Part shown: one piece after another, positions 14,774 through 26,905 of the stretch
How positions within the stretch are numbered: the first letter of the stretch is position 1
Layout of the letters: each line of letters begins with the position of its first letter
NCBI RefSeq assembly: GCF_019654915.1
Contig: NZ_BPET01000035.1
Span: 1-57,470 of the forward strand
Reading direction: 5' to 3'
DNA length: 57,470 bases
From: Shewanella sp. MBTL60-007
GTDB lineage: Bacteria > Pseudomonadota > Gammaproteobacteria > Enterobacterales > Shewanellaceae
Program-made: the position numbers and the translations under genes
The notes under the pieces: generated by a model
Told to the model about the DNA's origin: nothing
Database searches by the model: none
What the model saw: only the letters and a program-made list of their open reading frames with translations

Positions 14774-16432
14774 ATGGAACCCGCTATACTCATTATCACC
14801 TTAGCCTGCGGCATGTTAGTTAGCCGTGTGGGACTTCCCCCTTTAATTGGCTATCTTGTTGCGGGATTTGTGCTGTTTCTATTTGGTATCGAAGAGTCCA
14901 GTCTGCCCATGCTAGAGCAATTGGCTAACCTCGGGGTTACCCTGCTGCTATTTGCTATTGGCCTTAAGCTGGATCTGCGAAGTCTGTTTAAAGCTGAAGT
15001 GTGGGCGGGTTCGAGCTTACACTTGCTTGGCTCAATGCTATTTTTTATCCCACTATTAAAGCTGCTAGGACTATTAGGCCTTGAGCAGCTCACAGGTCTT
15101 GAGCTCGATCAACTGGCATTACTCGCCTTTGCACTTAGTTTTTCCAGTACGATTTTTGCGGTCAAGGTGCTCGAAGATAAGGGTGATATGCAAACCCTTT
15201 ATGGCCGAGTAGCAATTGGTATCTTGATTATGCAAGATATCTTTGCTGTTGCCTTTCTCACCATATCTAAAGGTGACATCCCCTCATACTGGGCCTTAGC
15301 CCTACTGCTACTGCCACTGGCAAAACCACTCATTTACAAGGCGTTCGACAGAGTCGGCCACGGTGAGTTATTGGTGCTATTCGGTCTCGTGATGGCACTG
15401 GTCATGGGCGCGGGACTGTTTGAGCTTGTCGGCCTAAAACCGGATCTCGGTGCACTTATTATCGGTATCTTATTAGCGGGCCATCCCAAATCATCTGAGC
15501 TGGCAAAGTCGCTATTTTATTTTAAAGAACTTTTCCTTGTTGCCTTCTTCTTAACCGTTGGCCTCAACGGCTTACCGACTTTCTCCGATATCGGTTTAGC
15601 GGCTATTTTGGTGCTTATAGTTCCAATTAAAGTCATTCTGTTTATGTACTTACTCACATACTTTAAGCTTCGCTCCCGTACCGCCTTGATGAGTTCATTT
15701 AGTCTTGGCAACTACAGCGAGTTCGGCTTGATTGTTGCGGCAGTGGCGACCTCAAAAGGCTGGCTACCGCCACAGTGGATGGTGATCCTCGCGGTAGCGC
15801 TAAGCTTTAGCTTTCTATTTGCAGCGCCGCTTAACACCGCCTCTAGCCGTATTTATCAAAAATACCAAGGCCGACTCAAGCGTTTAGAAAAGCATCCTTT
15901 GCATCCGGAAGATAGACCTATCCCGGTCGGCAATCCGCGCTTTCTGATCTTAGGTATGGGCCGTATCGGCTCTGGTGCTTATGATGAACTCAGATCTCGT
16001 TATGATGGCGAGATCTTAGGGGTAGAGCATAAACAAGAACTGGTGGACTTTCATATCTCTGAAGGTCGAAATGTCGTACAAGGCGATGCATCCGATACTG
16101 ATTTCTGGGAAAAACTAGACAGAGCACCGCACCTTGAGCTTGTGCTGTTAACCATGCCCCACCACGTGGGTAATCAGTTTGCCGTCGAGCAGTTACAGCT
16201 TTTAGATTATCAAGGCAAGCTGAGCGCTATCGTCAAATATAAAGAAGATGCCCAATCGCTGAGCGAGTCGGGAGTACATAGCGTGTACAACCTTTATGAA
16301 GCGGCTGGAGCGGGTTTTGTCGAGCACTTGGTCAAAGAGCTACTAACACCAAGCGGTGCCGCGCCAGATAACCCCAACGCAATCAATCGAAAAAATGAAG
16401 TCGATGCCCTAGAGAATCAGACAAAAGGCTAA
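14774..16432 (+). CDS. Kef-type cation:proton antiporter (CPA2) with NAD-binding domain
   Basis: 552 residues. About 12 hydrophobic segments fill residues 1-360, with LLFAIGLKLDLRSLF and ALSFSSTIFAVKVLEDKG (the conserved CPA2 ion-pathway region). A cytosolic RCK/TrkA-N domain follows, whose Rossmann loop is LGMGRIGSGAYDELR (about 393-407), with acidic EILGVEHK and GDASD. This is the layout of KefB/KefC and YbaL potassium or proton antiporters. There is no KefF/KefG partner nearby and the glutathione-binding residues cannot be judged by eye, so ion and regulation are open. AAAAGGAG precedes the ATG. Transcribed alone. Confidence 0.87.
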   Translation: MEPAILIITLACGMLVSRVGLPPLIGYLVAGFVLFLFGIEESSLPMLEQLANLGVTLLLFAIGLKLDLRSLFKAEVWAGSSLHLLGSMLFFIPLLKLLGLLGLEQLTGLELDQLALLAFALSFSSTIFAVKVLEDKGDMQTLYGRVAIGILIMQDIFAVAFLTISKGDIPSYWALALLLLPLAKPLIYKAFDRVGHGELLVLFGLVMALVMGAGLFELVGLKPDLGALIIGILLAGHPKSSELAKSLFYFKELFLVAFFLTVGLNGLPTFSDIGLAAILVLIVPIKVILFMYLLTYFKLRSRTALMSSFSLGNYSEFGLIVAAVATSKGWLPPQWMVILAVALSFSFLFAAPLNTASSRIYQKYQGRLKRLEKHPLHPEDRPIPVGNPRFLILGMGRIGSGAYDELRSRYDGEILGVEHKQELVDFHISEGRNVVQGDASDTDFWEKLDRAPHLELVLLTMPHHVGNQFAVEQLQLLDYQGKLSAIVKYKEDAQSLSESGVHSVYNLYEAAGAGFVEHLVKELLTPSGAAPDNPNAINRKNEVDALENQTKG

Positions 16433-16458
16433 TTGTATACATTATCCCTATTATAGCG

Positions 16459-16500
16459 TATGTTATTTATCAACGAGTATAAAATGACCGATAACATACA
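16459..16500. promoter_or_regulatory. Inverted repeat abutting the start of the TolB-like gene
   Basis: GTATGTTAT (16459-16467) and ATAACATAC (16492-16500) form a perfect nine-base inverted repeat with centres 33 bp apart, the second arm ending at the base before the ATG. It may be an operator with two half-sites three helical turns apart, or an mRNA hairpin covering the ribosome landing site. No Shine-Dalgarno sequence is visible. Confidence 0.4.
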
Positions 16501-17427
16501 ATGCCACATAATTATAAAAACTCTACTCTGGCGGGTTATGCACTTCTAACAGGCCTATTTATCTCCGGCAGCATTCAAGCTGCCGGATTCGATATCTGGC
16601 TCTATCCGCTCGATTACAACGAAGCTGAACAGCAATGGCACTTAGGCGAAGCTAAAGCCGTTACCGAGCGTGATGGCTATGACAATCAACCCAGTTTTAG
16701 CCCTGATGGCCAAAATCTACTGTTTACCTCCGACAGAGTCGATTCACAAAATGATATCTATCAATATCGACTCGATAACGCGAGTCTCAGCCAGCTGACC
16801 TTTACGCCCGATCAGAGTGAATACTCACCACAGGCCTATGCGACAGCCGGCAATGGCGTACAAATTAAATATGTGGTCGAGCAAGGTGTACCTCACCAAA
16901 GCGTTTGGCAACAAAGTGCTAATACTCCACGCCAACGAGCAATTAACAGCCTCATTCCTGCAGGTTATTTTGCCAGTGATGAGCGTTTAGGCACGCTTAT
17001 TTGGGCGAGGTACGCCTATAGCCTCTATTTTGAACCTGTGGGTGAAACCGCTGATGAGCGCCACTTTGTGGTCGATAATGTCGGTCGCAGTATTCACGCC
17101 ATTCCCAACGATAAGGCCTTCAGCTATCTACATAAGCAGCTAGATGGCGACCGCATCATTAAGCGTTACTCGCCGCTAGACAATAGTCACCAGCGATTAA
17201 TTGCACTGCCCCCTAGCGCCAACGAAGACTATACATGGAGCCAAGATAACTGGTTATTCAACATAGATGGTGGGGATTTAGTCGGCTGGAAAGCGGATCA
17301 AATGACTCAACCAGAATGGCAATTAGTCAGTTCAATATCGCCACCCAGTGCTGATCACCTTAGCCCGTCGCGTATCGCCATCAGCCCAGATAATAAGCAC
17401 TTAGCCGTCGTTTGGCAGCGAAAGTAA
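16501..17427 (+). CDS. Exported TolB-like beta-propeller protein
   Basis: 308 residues. A signal peptide ends near SIQA-AGFDIW, so it is periplasmic. PD40/TolB-type propeller repeats are visible: DNQPSFSPDGQNLLFTSDR (about 61-79), then SEYSPQAYATAGNGVQIKYV, and a last one around SPSRIAISPDNKHLAVVW. There is no enzymatic domain. It ends 33 bp before the beta-galactosidase on the same strand, so it probably shares that transcript and may have a sugar-related role, but this is only an association. Confidence 0.75.
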   Translation: MPHNYKNSTLAGYALLTGLFISGSIQAAGFDIWLYPLDYNEAEQQWHLGEAKAVTERDGYDNQPSFSPDGQNLLFTSDRVDSQNDIYQYRLDNASLSQLTFTPDQSEYSPQAYATAGNGVQIKYVVEQGVPHQSVWQQSANTPRQRAINSLIPAGYFASDERLGTLIWARYAYSLYFEPVGETADERHFVVDNVGRSIHAIPNDKAFSYLHKQLDGDRIIKRYSPLDNSHQRLIALPPSANEDYTWSQDNWLFNIDGGDLVGWKADQMTQPEWQLVSSISPPSADHLSPSRIAISPDNKHLAVVWQRK

Positions 17428-17457
17428 ACAGATACAAAACACAATCAAAAATAATAA

Positions 17458-20697
<3,240 letters not shown>

Positions 20698-20836
20698 AGC
20701 CCTAAAAGCTAAACAGCATTCAGTTATAGCCAACTAAATGCTGCCTAGGCAAGACAATATCTGTCGGCCTTTTAGGCATAATGCAGATATAGCAAAACCA
20801 AGGATATAAAACTAAAAATAACAGTGAAGGATCAAC

Positions 20837-22258
20837 ATGGAACAGACTATTCAACTGGTTATATTTTTTGGCTTAACCGCCTTAGTAGGTTTAATCACCT
20901 ACCTAAAGTGCCGCAAGGTGACTCGCGACAATAGCGACAGCAAAGATTACTTTCTTGCCGGTGGGGGGTTAAGCTGGATCGTGGTCGCAGGCTCATTAAT
21001 GATGACCAATATCAGTGCCGAGCAAATCGTGGGGATGAACGGTGCCCAGACCTTGCTCGTCGCCTGGTGGGAGATCGCCGCGGCGGTAGGATTAATCATA
21101 TTGGCTAAATGGCTTATTCCTATCTATTACAAATATAATTGCACCACCACCACGGAACTACTTGAGCGCAAGTATCAGGATAAAGGGATCCGCGCCATGG
21201 TATCGGTGCTGTTTATGCTCGGCTATGCCTTTATCCTATTACCTGTGGTGCTTTATACCGGCTCGCTGTTTATGAAGTCTATGTTTGGCTTATCAATTTC
21301 AGTAACCGCTCTGGCTATTATCTTTGCGGTTGTGGGCGCTATCTATGCGATTTTTGGCGGCTTAAGGGCCATTGCTATATCCGATAGCCTCAACGGTATC
21401 GGTCTGCTGCTTATGGGCGTAGTGGTCTCCTACCTTGCACTCAATGCCGTGAACTGGGATCTGTCTGGCGTACCACTCGAACGCTTGACCCTTGTCGGCG
21501 ATAGCCAGTCGGATATTCCTTGGCACACCCTATTAACGGGAATGATCTTTATCCAGATCTTTTACTGGGGCACCAACATGGTGATCACCCAAAGAGCCTT
21601 GGCGGCAAAATCGGTCAAAGAAGCACAGAAAGGCCTTTATGCCGCTGTAGTCATGAAACTGATTATTCCAATTATCGTGGTACTTCCCGGCCTTGTCGCC
21701 TATAAGCTTTATGGTGATGTAGGGGATGTCGCCTACGGTAAACTGGTTGGGGATATTCTACCTAGTTGGCTATCAGGTGCCTTTGCCGCCGTCATGGCCG
21801 GCGCAGTATTAAGCTCATTCAACTCCTGTCTGAACTCGGCTGCGGCGCTTTATACCTGCGATATTCACCAAAACTATATCAACCCTAATGCCGATATACG
21901 TAAAATTGGTACCCGCGTTGCCCTAGTCTTCACCCTGTTCTCGTTGTGCTTGGTGCCCGTGTTTGCGCAGTCGGCTAGCATCATCTCCTTGTTGCAGCAG
22001 CTAAACGGTCTCTACTCTATGCCTGTTCTTGCAGCCTTTATCTGTGCCCTCGCCTTTAAAGATGTGAATGCAAAAGCGATTAAGTTTGGCCTAGTGTTCG
22101 GCGTGTTGATGTATGCGATATTTACCTTCGTCTGGAGTCCTTTGCACTTCATTCATATGATGGCAATCACACTCGCAGCGACAATCTTAGTGACATTAGC
22201 ACTGAGCAAATATGTTTTTGGCCCACAGAGCCTGAGCGCTCAGCTAGTGAGCGATTAA
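20837..22258 (+). CDS. Sodium/solute symporter (SSS family), probable galactose transporter
   Basis: 473 residues with about 13 hydrophobic segments. N-terminal KDYFLAGGGLSWIVVAGSLMMTNISAEQIVGMNG is the SSS start, with the AEQIVGMNG motif of SGLT-type members. YAIFGGLRAIAISDSLNGIGLL is the family signature, and GAVLSSFNSCLNSAAALYTCDI follows the vSGLT pattern. AAGGA lies six bases before the ATG. Its place between periplasmic beta-galactosidase and galactokinase argues for uptake of the released galactose or glucose with sodium. It is shorter than vSGLT by about one helix at the C-terminus. Confidence 0.9.
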   Translation: MEQTIQLVIFFGLTALVGLITYLKCRKVTRDNSDSKDYFLAGGGLSWIVVAGSLMMTNISAEQIVGMNGAQTLLVAWWEIAAAVGLIILAKWLIPIYYKYNCTTTTELLERKYQDKGIRAMVSVLFMLGYAFILLPVVLYTGSLFMKSMFGLSISVTALAIIFAVVGAIYAIFGGLRAIAISDSLNGIGLLLMGVVVSYLALNAVNWDLSGVPLERLTLVGDSQSDIPWHTLLTGMIFIQIFYWGTNMVITQRALAAKSVKEAQKGLYAAVVMKLIIPIIVVLPGLVAYKLYGDVGDVAYGKLVGDILPSWLSGAFAAVMAGAVLSSFNSCLNSAAALYTCDIHQNYINPNADIRKIGTRVALVFTLFSLCLVPVFAQSASIISLLQQLNGLYSMPVLAAFICALAFKDVNAKAIKFGLVFGVLMYAIFTFVWSPLHFIHMMAITLAATILVTLALSKYVFGPQSLSAQLVSD

Positions 22259-22272
22259 GCGGTAACAGCATC

Positions 22273-22308
22273 GGGCTCGGTAGGCTTACCCTGCCGAGCC
22301 TGCTTTTT
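22273..22308 (+). terminator. Terminator after the sugar symporter
   Basis: GGCTCGG / CCGAGCC stem, extended inside by TAGG / CCTG pairing, then TGCTTTTT. It separates the lacZ-symporter transcript from galK-galM. Confidence 0.75.
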
Positions 22309-22804
22309 GACGGTTGGGTTTGATTTGTTTTCGGCTAAACCATACTCGGGTCTCAGCCACAGCTCTAATAAAAAAACTCAGTTACACAAATTGTAGAGTC
22401 GTGATATAAAACAATAGATGGATATTGAGTGTACAAATTACTCTTCACTGCAGTTCTCACTAGGAGACAACTGCCACTCAATTAAGATGTTCAACATCTT
22501 AGAAAAATTTTAATGTAACCCGCTGTTAAGAAATTGGTCGCCAGAATCAAAGTGCAGCGAATACTAATCAGTTTAAAGATTTGATCACTCAGCGAAAGTT
22601 TAGTGCTTTTGAGGCAAGGTCATTAATTGTTCCTGCATGAATGAACTCATCAGGGAGCAAGCACTATGTTATTCATTCGCCTTGAATAAGTTTGCCCAAA
22701 ATACTCAGGGTAAAACAACTTCTTATACTGATTAGTATAACCACTCAGTTTACAGCAAGGTCTTTGTACTGAGCGCAAATATTAACATTCGGAAATTTGA
22801 GATT
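22309..22804. other. Long promoter region of galK-galM
   Basis: About 500 bp without a gene. Its only structured part is the end: an 18-bp palindrome at 22723 and, at 22743-22772, CTCAGT and ACTGAG arms around a 20-base spacer. I see no regulator gene here. Confidence 0.45.
22723..22740. promoter_or_regulatory. Perfect palindrome upstream of galK, candidate operator
   Basis: TTATACT-GATT-AGTATAA is a perfect inverted repeat about 65 bp before the galK start, in the expected promoter zone. It does not match the GalR consensus (GTGTAA...TTACAC), so another regulator is implied if it is an operator. Confidence 0.45.
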
Positions 22805-23959
22805 ATGTCCAACCCCAGTCAACGAGCAAACAAGCTGTTTGTGCAAACTTTTGGCACCCAAGCCGATGAGCTTTATTGTGCCCCTGGACGTGTCAACCTT
22901 ATAGGTGAGCATACAGACTATAACGATGGCTTCGTGCTTCCAGCCGCCATCAATTTCTATACTGCGGTTGTTGTAAAACGCCGTGACGATCAGCGCTTTC
23001 GCGCCGTATCCGATGCCTTTCCCGGTGAAATCGAAGAGTGGGTTTTCGGCGAAGAGGGTCTGCCCGTTGCCAATCATTGGTCAAACTACCTCAAGGGCTT
23101 CACTGCCGCCATGGCTAGCTCAGGTCTAGCGCCAAAAGGCCTAGACGTGGCAGTTGTCAGTAATGTCCCTATGGGTGCTGGCCTGTCCTCATCGGCCGCA
23201 TTAGAGATAGCCTTTGGCACTGCAGTCAACGATTGCAGCCAGATCAAACTGTCGCCACTTGCCATCGCGCAACTGGCTCAGCGTGGTGAAAACCAGTTTG
23301 TCGGCTGTGCCTGCGGCATCATGGATCAGATGATTAGTGCCTTGGGTGAACAAGACCATGCGCTGCTTATCGATTGTCTCGACTTAGACAGTGAAGCGAT
23401 CAGTATTCCCGACAGCTTGAGTCTGATTATCATCAACTCAAACGTACAACGTGGCTTAGTCGAGTCTGAATATAACTTGCGTCGCGAGCAATGCGAATTA
23501 GCGGCGACTCACTTTGGTTTGGAGTCGCTGCGCGATCTTGATCTCGCCACACTAGAAGCGGGCAAGTCAGAGCTCAGCGATGCCAGCTATAGACGCGCTA
23601 AGCATGTTGTCACCGAAAACAGACGCACTCAAAATGCCGCATGGGCATTGGAGGCGGGAGATATCGCTAAATTAAGCCAGCTAATGGCCGACTCTCACCT
23701 CTCTATGCGTAACGATTTTGAGATCACCACTGACGAAATCGATTATCTGGTTGAGATTGTCAGCGAGGTGATCGGTGAGCGAGGCGGCGTGCGTATGACT
23801 GGCGGCGGCTTTGGTGGTTGTGTTGTGGCACTGGTCGATCATGAATTAACTGATGCTGTCGTCGAAACCATCGAGCAAAAATATGCAATGAAGACAGGCC
23901 TAGAAGCCGACATTTATCTGTGTTCTGCCAGCGATGGCGCCAAACGTATCGATAATTAA
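22805..23959 (+). CDS. galK: Galactokinase
   Basis: 384 residues, the standard length. It phosphorylates alpha-D-galactose at C1 with ATP (GHMP kinase superfamily). The galactokinase signature is PGRVNLIGEHTDYNDGFVLP (27-46), the ATP-binding loop VPMGAGLSSSAALEIA (about 120-135), and GHMP motif 3 RMTGGGFGGCVVALV near the C-terminus. Catalytic aspartate lies in CGIMDQM. galM follows after 34 bp, so this is a two-gene operon. The gene for the next Leloir step, galT, is not in the window. Confidence 0.97.
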   Translation: MSNPSQRANKLFVQTFGTQADELYCAPGRVNLIGEHTDYNDGFVLPAAINFYTAVVVKRRDDQRFRAVSDAFPGEIEEWVFGEEGLPVANHWSNYLKGFTAAMASSGLAPKGLDVAVVSNVPMGAGLSSSAALEIAFGTAVNDCSQIKLSPLAIAQLAQRGENQFVGCACGIMDQMISALGEQDHALLIDCLDLDSEAISIPDSLSLIIINSNVQRGLVESEYNLRREQCELAATHFGLESLRDLDLATLEAGKSELSDASYRRAKHVVTENRRTQNAAWALEAGDIAKLSQLMADSHLSMRNDFEITTDEIDYLVEIVSEVIGERGGVRMTGGGFGGCVVALVDHELTDAVVETIEQKYAMKTGLEADIYLCSASDGAKRIDN

Positions 23960-23993
23960 TCATTTCTAACAAAACCTAGAATAAGGACTCAAC

Positions 23994-25025
23994 ATGGTAC
24001 GCTTTCGCGCTCTCGAACCTTGGAACGATCCACGCGGAGGACAGATTGAACGAGTCCTTATTGATAACGGCACTATCGCTATTGAAGTGTTAAGCCTAGG
24101 CGGCATTATCCGCTCTTTATGGACCCCAGACCGCAATAACGAGCGGGGCAATCTAGTGTTGGGATGCGATAGCGTCGAAGATTATCTAAGCCAAGATGCT
24201 TATCTAGGTGCCGTTGCAGGACGATACGCAAACCGTATTGCCAATGGACGATTTAGCCTTGGCAACACTCAGCATCAACTCGACATTAACCAAGGCAATA
24301 ACTGTTTGCACGGAGGCAGTGAGGGCTTTCATCAAAAGCAGTGGCAGCTCGGCACTCTCCCTGATGGTGTACGCCTTAGTCTAAGAAGCCCTGATCTTGA
24401 TATGGGCTTCCCCGGTAACTGTAACGTACAGCTCGACTATCGCCTCGTTGGAAGTAATCTCTATGTAGAGATCTTAGCCAGCTCAGATAAACCCTGCCCA
24501 ATCAGCCTCACGCAGCACAGCTATTTTAACCTCGATGCTAGCCAGACAACTCTGAATCACCAATTACAGATCGATGCCAAACAGTATCTGAGTCTAAATG
24601 ATAGCGGGCTCCCAAAGGCGATCTGTGCAACCCAAGACAGTGACTTAGATCTTTCTATGCCTACAGAGTTGCAATCACTCATTGGTCGTGAAGAGTTAAC
24701 CACGACATCGGGTATCGATCACTGCTTCTTAATGCCTACAACTGAGTCGAAGTTACAGCGATTTGGCCGTTTAAGTTCGCCGCTCAGTGGCCGCAGCATG
24801 ACCTTATATACGAATCAGCCTGGTGTACAGGTATATGGGGGGAATGGTTTAGAGGGAGTGGTTGGCAAGAATCAACATAGATTAAATCAATATCAGGGGA
24901 TTTGCTTGGAGCCTCAACAGGTACCCGATGCCCCTAACCAAGCTAACATTGCAGGGAACGCAATAATTAACCCAGGTGAAATCTACCATCATATCAGTCG
25001 CTATCAGTTTGCGAATGATGCTTAA
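23994..25025 (+). CDS. galM: Aldose 1-epimerase (galactose mutarotase)
   Basis: 343 residues with the beta-sandwich family motifs: LGCDSVEDYL, GAVAGRYANRIANGRF, NQGNNCLHGGSEGFHQKQW (the histidine-bearing HGG loop), the NxHSYFNLD motif as TQHSYFNLD with a catalytic histidine, and GICLEPQQVPDAPN with the C-terminal catalytic glutamate. It interconverts the beta- and alpha-anomers, giving GalK its alpha-galactose. AAGGA precedes the ATG. Downstream lies a 26-bp perfect palindrome, then a convergent gene. Confidence 0.95.
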   Translation: MVRFRALEPWNDPRGGQIERVLIDNGTIAIEVLSLGGIIRSLWTPDRNNERGNLVLGCDSVEDYLSQDAYLGAVAGRYANRIANGRFSLGNTQHQLDINQGNNCLHGGSEGFHQKQWQLGTLPDGVRLSLRSPDLDMGFPGNCNVQLDYRLVGSNLYVEILASSDKPCPISLTQHSYFNLDASQTTLNHQLQIDAKQYLSLNDSGLPKAICATQDSDLDLSMPTELQSLIGREELTTTSGIDHCFLMPTTESKLQRFGRLSSPLSGRSMTLYTNQPGVQVYGGNGLEGVVGKNQHRLNQYQGICLEPQQVPDAPNQANIAGNAIINPGEIYHHISRYQFANDA

Positions 25026-25030
25026 AAGCA

Positions 25031-25056
25031 GATAACAGCGCCTAGGCGCTGTTATC
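25031..25056. terminator. 26-bp perfect palindrome between convergent genes
   Basis: Two 13-base arms beginning GATAACAGCGCCT are joined without a spacer, 6 bp after galM and 13 bp from the stop codon of the acidic protein gene. The hairpin is strong but lacks a long T tract, so it is a probable shared stop or 3' stabiliser. Confidence 0.6.
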
Positions 25057-25069
25057 TAACTCTTAATGA

Positions 25070-25486
25070 TTAATCGTCGTAATCATCTGACCAATCATCA
25101 TCATAATCATCATCGCCATCGGCTGACTCTAACTCTGGCTCATCGTCTTCAGAAACGGCTTTTGCCTTCTTAGGAGCCGCAGCTGCGCTCTTAGGATTAT
25201 TCGCCTCAACCCAGCCTTGATGTTTAGCCATAAACTCTTCTCTGGCAGCAAACCAAGCAGCACCACAAGTCTTTTCAACTTCAGCTATCGCCTGGTCATC
25301 AAGTTCATGCAGGTTAGGCTTAACTATATCTTCTGCATACTCGATGATTGCTTCACGAGTCGCGTTATAGAAGTAAACACGCCCTGCAGAAGCATCTGGA
25401 AACTGTTTATCATGAATAAGAATGGTATTGCCGCGAGCAGTTCTTAGCTCACCGTACCAAACTGGTTTTTTTGTCGTCTTGTACAT
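25070..25486 (-). CDS. Conserved hypothetical protein with acidic tail
   Basis: 138 residues, not recognised by name. The first 95 residues look like a small folded domain (KPVWYGELRTARGNTILIHD, FYNATREAIIEYAEDIVKP, CGAAWFAAREEF). A short Ala/Lys linker (SAAAAPKKAKA) follows, then a tail of about 25 residues almost all Asp and Glu with Tyr and Trp (DDDYDDDWSDDYDD). An acidic tail of this kind often binds basic proteins or nucleic-acid-binding surfaces, but no function can be claimed. A 9-bp hairpin lies about 45-70 bp ahead of its start. Confidence 0.75.
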   Translation of the reverse strand: MYKTTKKPVWYGELRTARGNTILIHDKQFPDASAGRVYFYNATREAIIEYAEDIVKPNLHELDDQAIAEVEKTCGAAWFAAREEFMAKHQGWVEANNPKSAAAAPKKAKAVSEDDEPELESADGDDDYDDDWSDDYDD

Positions 25487-25528
25487 ATATGTTAATGCCC
25501 TTAAATCAACACATACAAAATAAAGTAA

Positions 25529-25555
25529 GAAGTAAATTGCGCTAACATTTACTTC
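25529..25555. promoter_or_regulatory. Inverted repeat upstream of the acidic protein gene
   Basis: GAAGTAAAT and ATTTACTTC are perfect nine-base arms around a nine-base loop, 43-69 bp before the minus-strand start. It is either an operator or a leader hairpin; sequence cannot decide. Confidence 0.4.
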
Positions 25556-26024
25556 CGTTTTCCCTGTATTTTGCCATCAGGGACAGAAGCGGTATTTTTA
25601 CAGATTTTTGCCGAATATCAAGAGTAGAAAATACAAAATATCTCTCTCAAAGACGAAATAAATCACATAAATTATTCAGCTCTTATCGAATTTAGTTCAA
25701 AGCAGTCGTTATTCAAGTTTTTCGCTATCAATAAATACAAAAAATCACCAAGCAGAGTGACAACCCTCACAACATCAACAATTTAAATAACAAGCACCGA
25801 AAAAAAACAACAAGCCTTAGTCAAACATCAAGCCCTATTACTATAGGGTTAGAGCTAGATTGTATCGAAAGGACTACAACAAACTATCCCTAAATATCGA
25901 TTTTCAATTCGCACTCAATCAAGTGGAAGGATGAGTGATTAAACCTGTCCATCCCCCCTCCTTTCTTAGTAGGGTTTTGTTAGACTAAGACCAGCCTTAA
26001 TATCATGAGCAGTAAAGGATTGTT
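25556..26024. other. AT-rich gene-free stretch
   Basis: About 470 bp between divergent genes with no open reading frame, RNA or repeat that I can support. It is strongly A-rich in its first two thirds. Confidence 0.4.
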
Positions 26025-26756
26025 TTGAAGTGTAGATTACTCATACTCTGTGCCATGAGCTTTTCGACAAGCGCAGAGCAAATTGTGGTGGCTTCCGATA
26101 TATGGTGCCCCTATATCTGCACCGACAATTCAGGCTATGTAGTCGAGCTCACGCAGCAAGCTTTCGCCTCGGTTGATATAGGAGTGAAGTTCGAATCAAT
26201 CCCTTTTCAAAGGGCACTAACACTCACAAGTCAGCACAAGCTCGATGCCGTATTGGCGGTAACAGCCAAACACATTGCAACCTTCTCCCTCAGTAATAAT
26301 CATGTGGCGATTGGGCAATACACCAATGATTTTTACACACCAGCAAGCTCTCATTGGCAGTACTCTGATCTAGAAAGCCTAGATAACAAGCTGATCGCTA
26401 CCATTTTAGGTTATGATTATGGCGAGTCATTGAACCGTTACTTAGAAAATAGCCAAAGCCACATTCGCACCTCCGGCGAAACACCGCTCAAGACCAACCT
26501 CTATTTAGCGACCAAAGAGCGAATTGACCTATTAATAGGTAACCGTTACGTCATCGATTACACCGCTAAACAATATGGCTATAGTGAGGATATACGTTTC
26601 GCAGGTAGCGAAGATAAAAGCACTGCGCTTTATGTTGGATTTAGCAACAATGATAAGGGGCGCAGCTTCGCCACTAAGTTTGCTCAAGGCATAGAAAACC
26701 TAAAGCAAAGCGGCCAATATCAGGCCATTCTAGATAAGTATCAGGTCGCGTTTTAA
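26025..26756 (+). CDS. Periplasmic solute-binding protein (SBP_bac_3-like)
   Basis: 243 residues with a short signal peptide (KCRLLILCAMSFSTSA-EQ). The mature part begins IVVASDIWCPYICTDNSGYVVELTQQAF, like the first lobe of family 3 amino-acid-type binding proteins, and continues RALTLTSQHKLDAVLAVT, LIATILGYDYGESLN and RIDLLIGNRYVIDYTA. The start is a TTG with AAAGGA about six bases ahead; an ATG in the leader is in another frame. No ABC permease or ATPase adjoins, so it may act alone, as the many orphan members in Shewanella and Vibrio do. Ligand unknown. Confidence 0.8.
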   Translation: MKCRLLILCAMSFSTSAEQIVVASDIWCPYICTDNSGYVVELTQQAFASVDIGVKFESIPFQRALTLTSQHKLDAVLAVTAKHIATFSLSNNHVAIGQYTNDFYTPASSHWQYSDLESLDNKLIATILGYDYGESLNRYLENSQSHIRTSGETPLKTNLYLATKERIDLLIGNRYVIDYTAKQYGYSEDIRFAGSEDKSTALYVGFSNNDKGRSFATKFAQGIENLKQSGQYQAILDKYQVAF

Positions 26757-26860
26757 CCCCAACACCTAAAGTAAATAGTTAGTGTGAATTAACAAAATCA
26801 TCATATTTTTCAGTGAGGTAATGTTTCAAAAGTTCGGCAAGTTCTCGCGCTATCAAGCAT

Positions 26861-26891
26861 AAAAAAGCCCAGCTAAATAGCTGGGCTTTCT
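26861..26891. terminator. Terminator of ssb
   Basis: AAAGCCCAGCT / AGCTGGGCTTT stem with a four-base loop and A6/T-rich flanks, 15 bp past the ssb stop codon on the minus strand. Confidence 0.9.
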
Positions 26892-26905
26892 GTAATAACT
26901 GTAAA

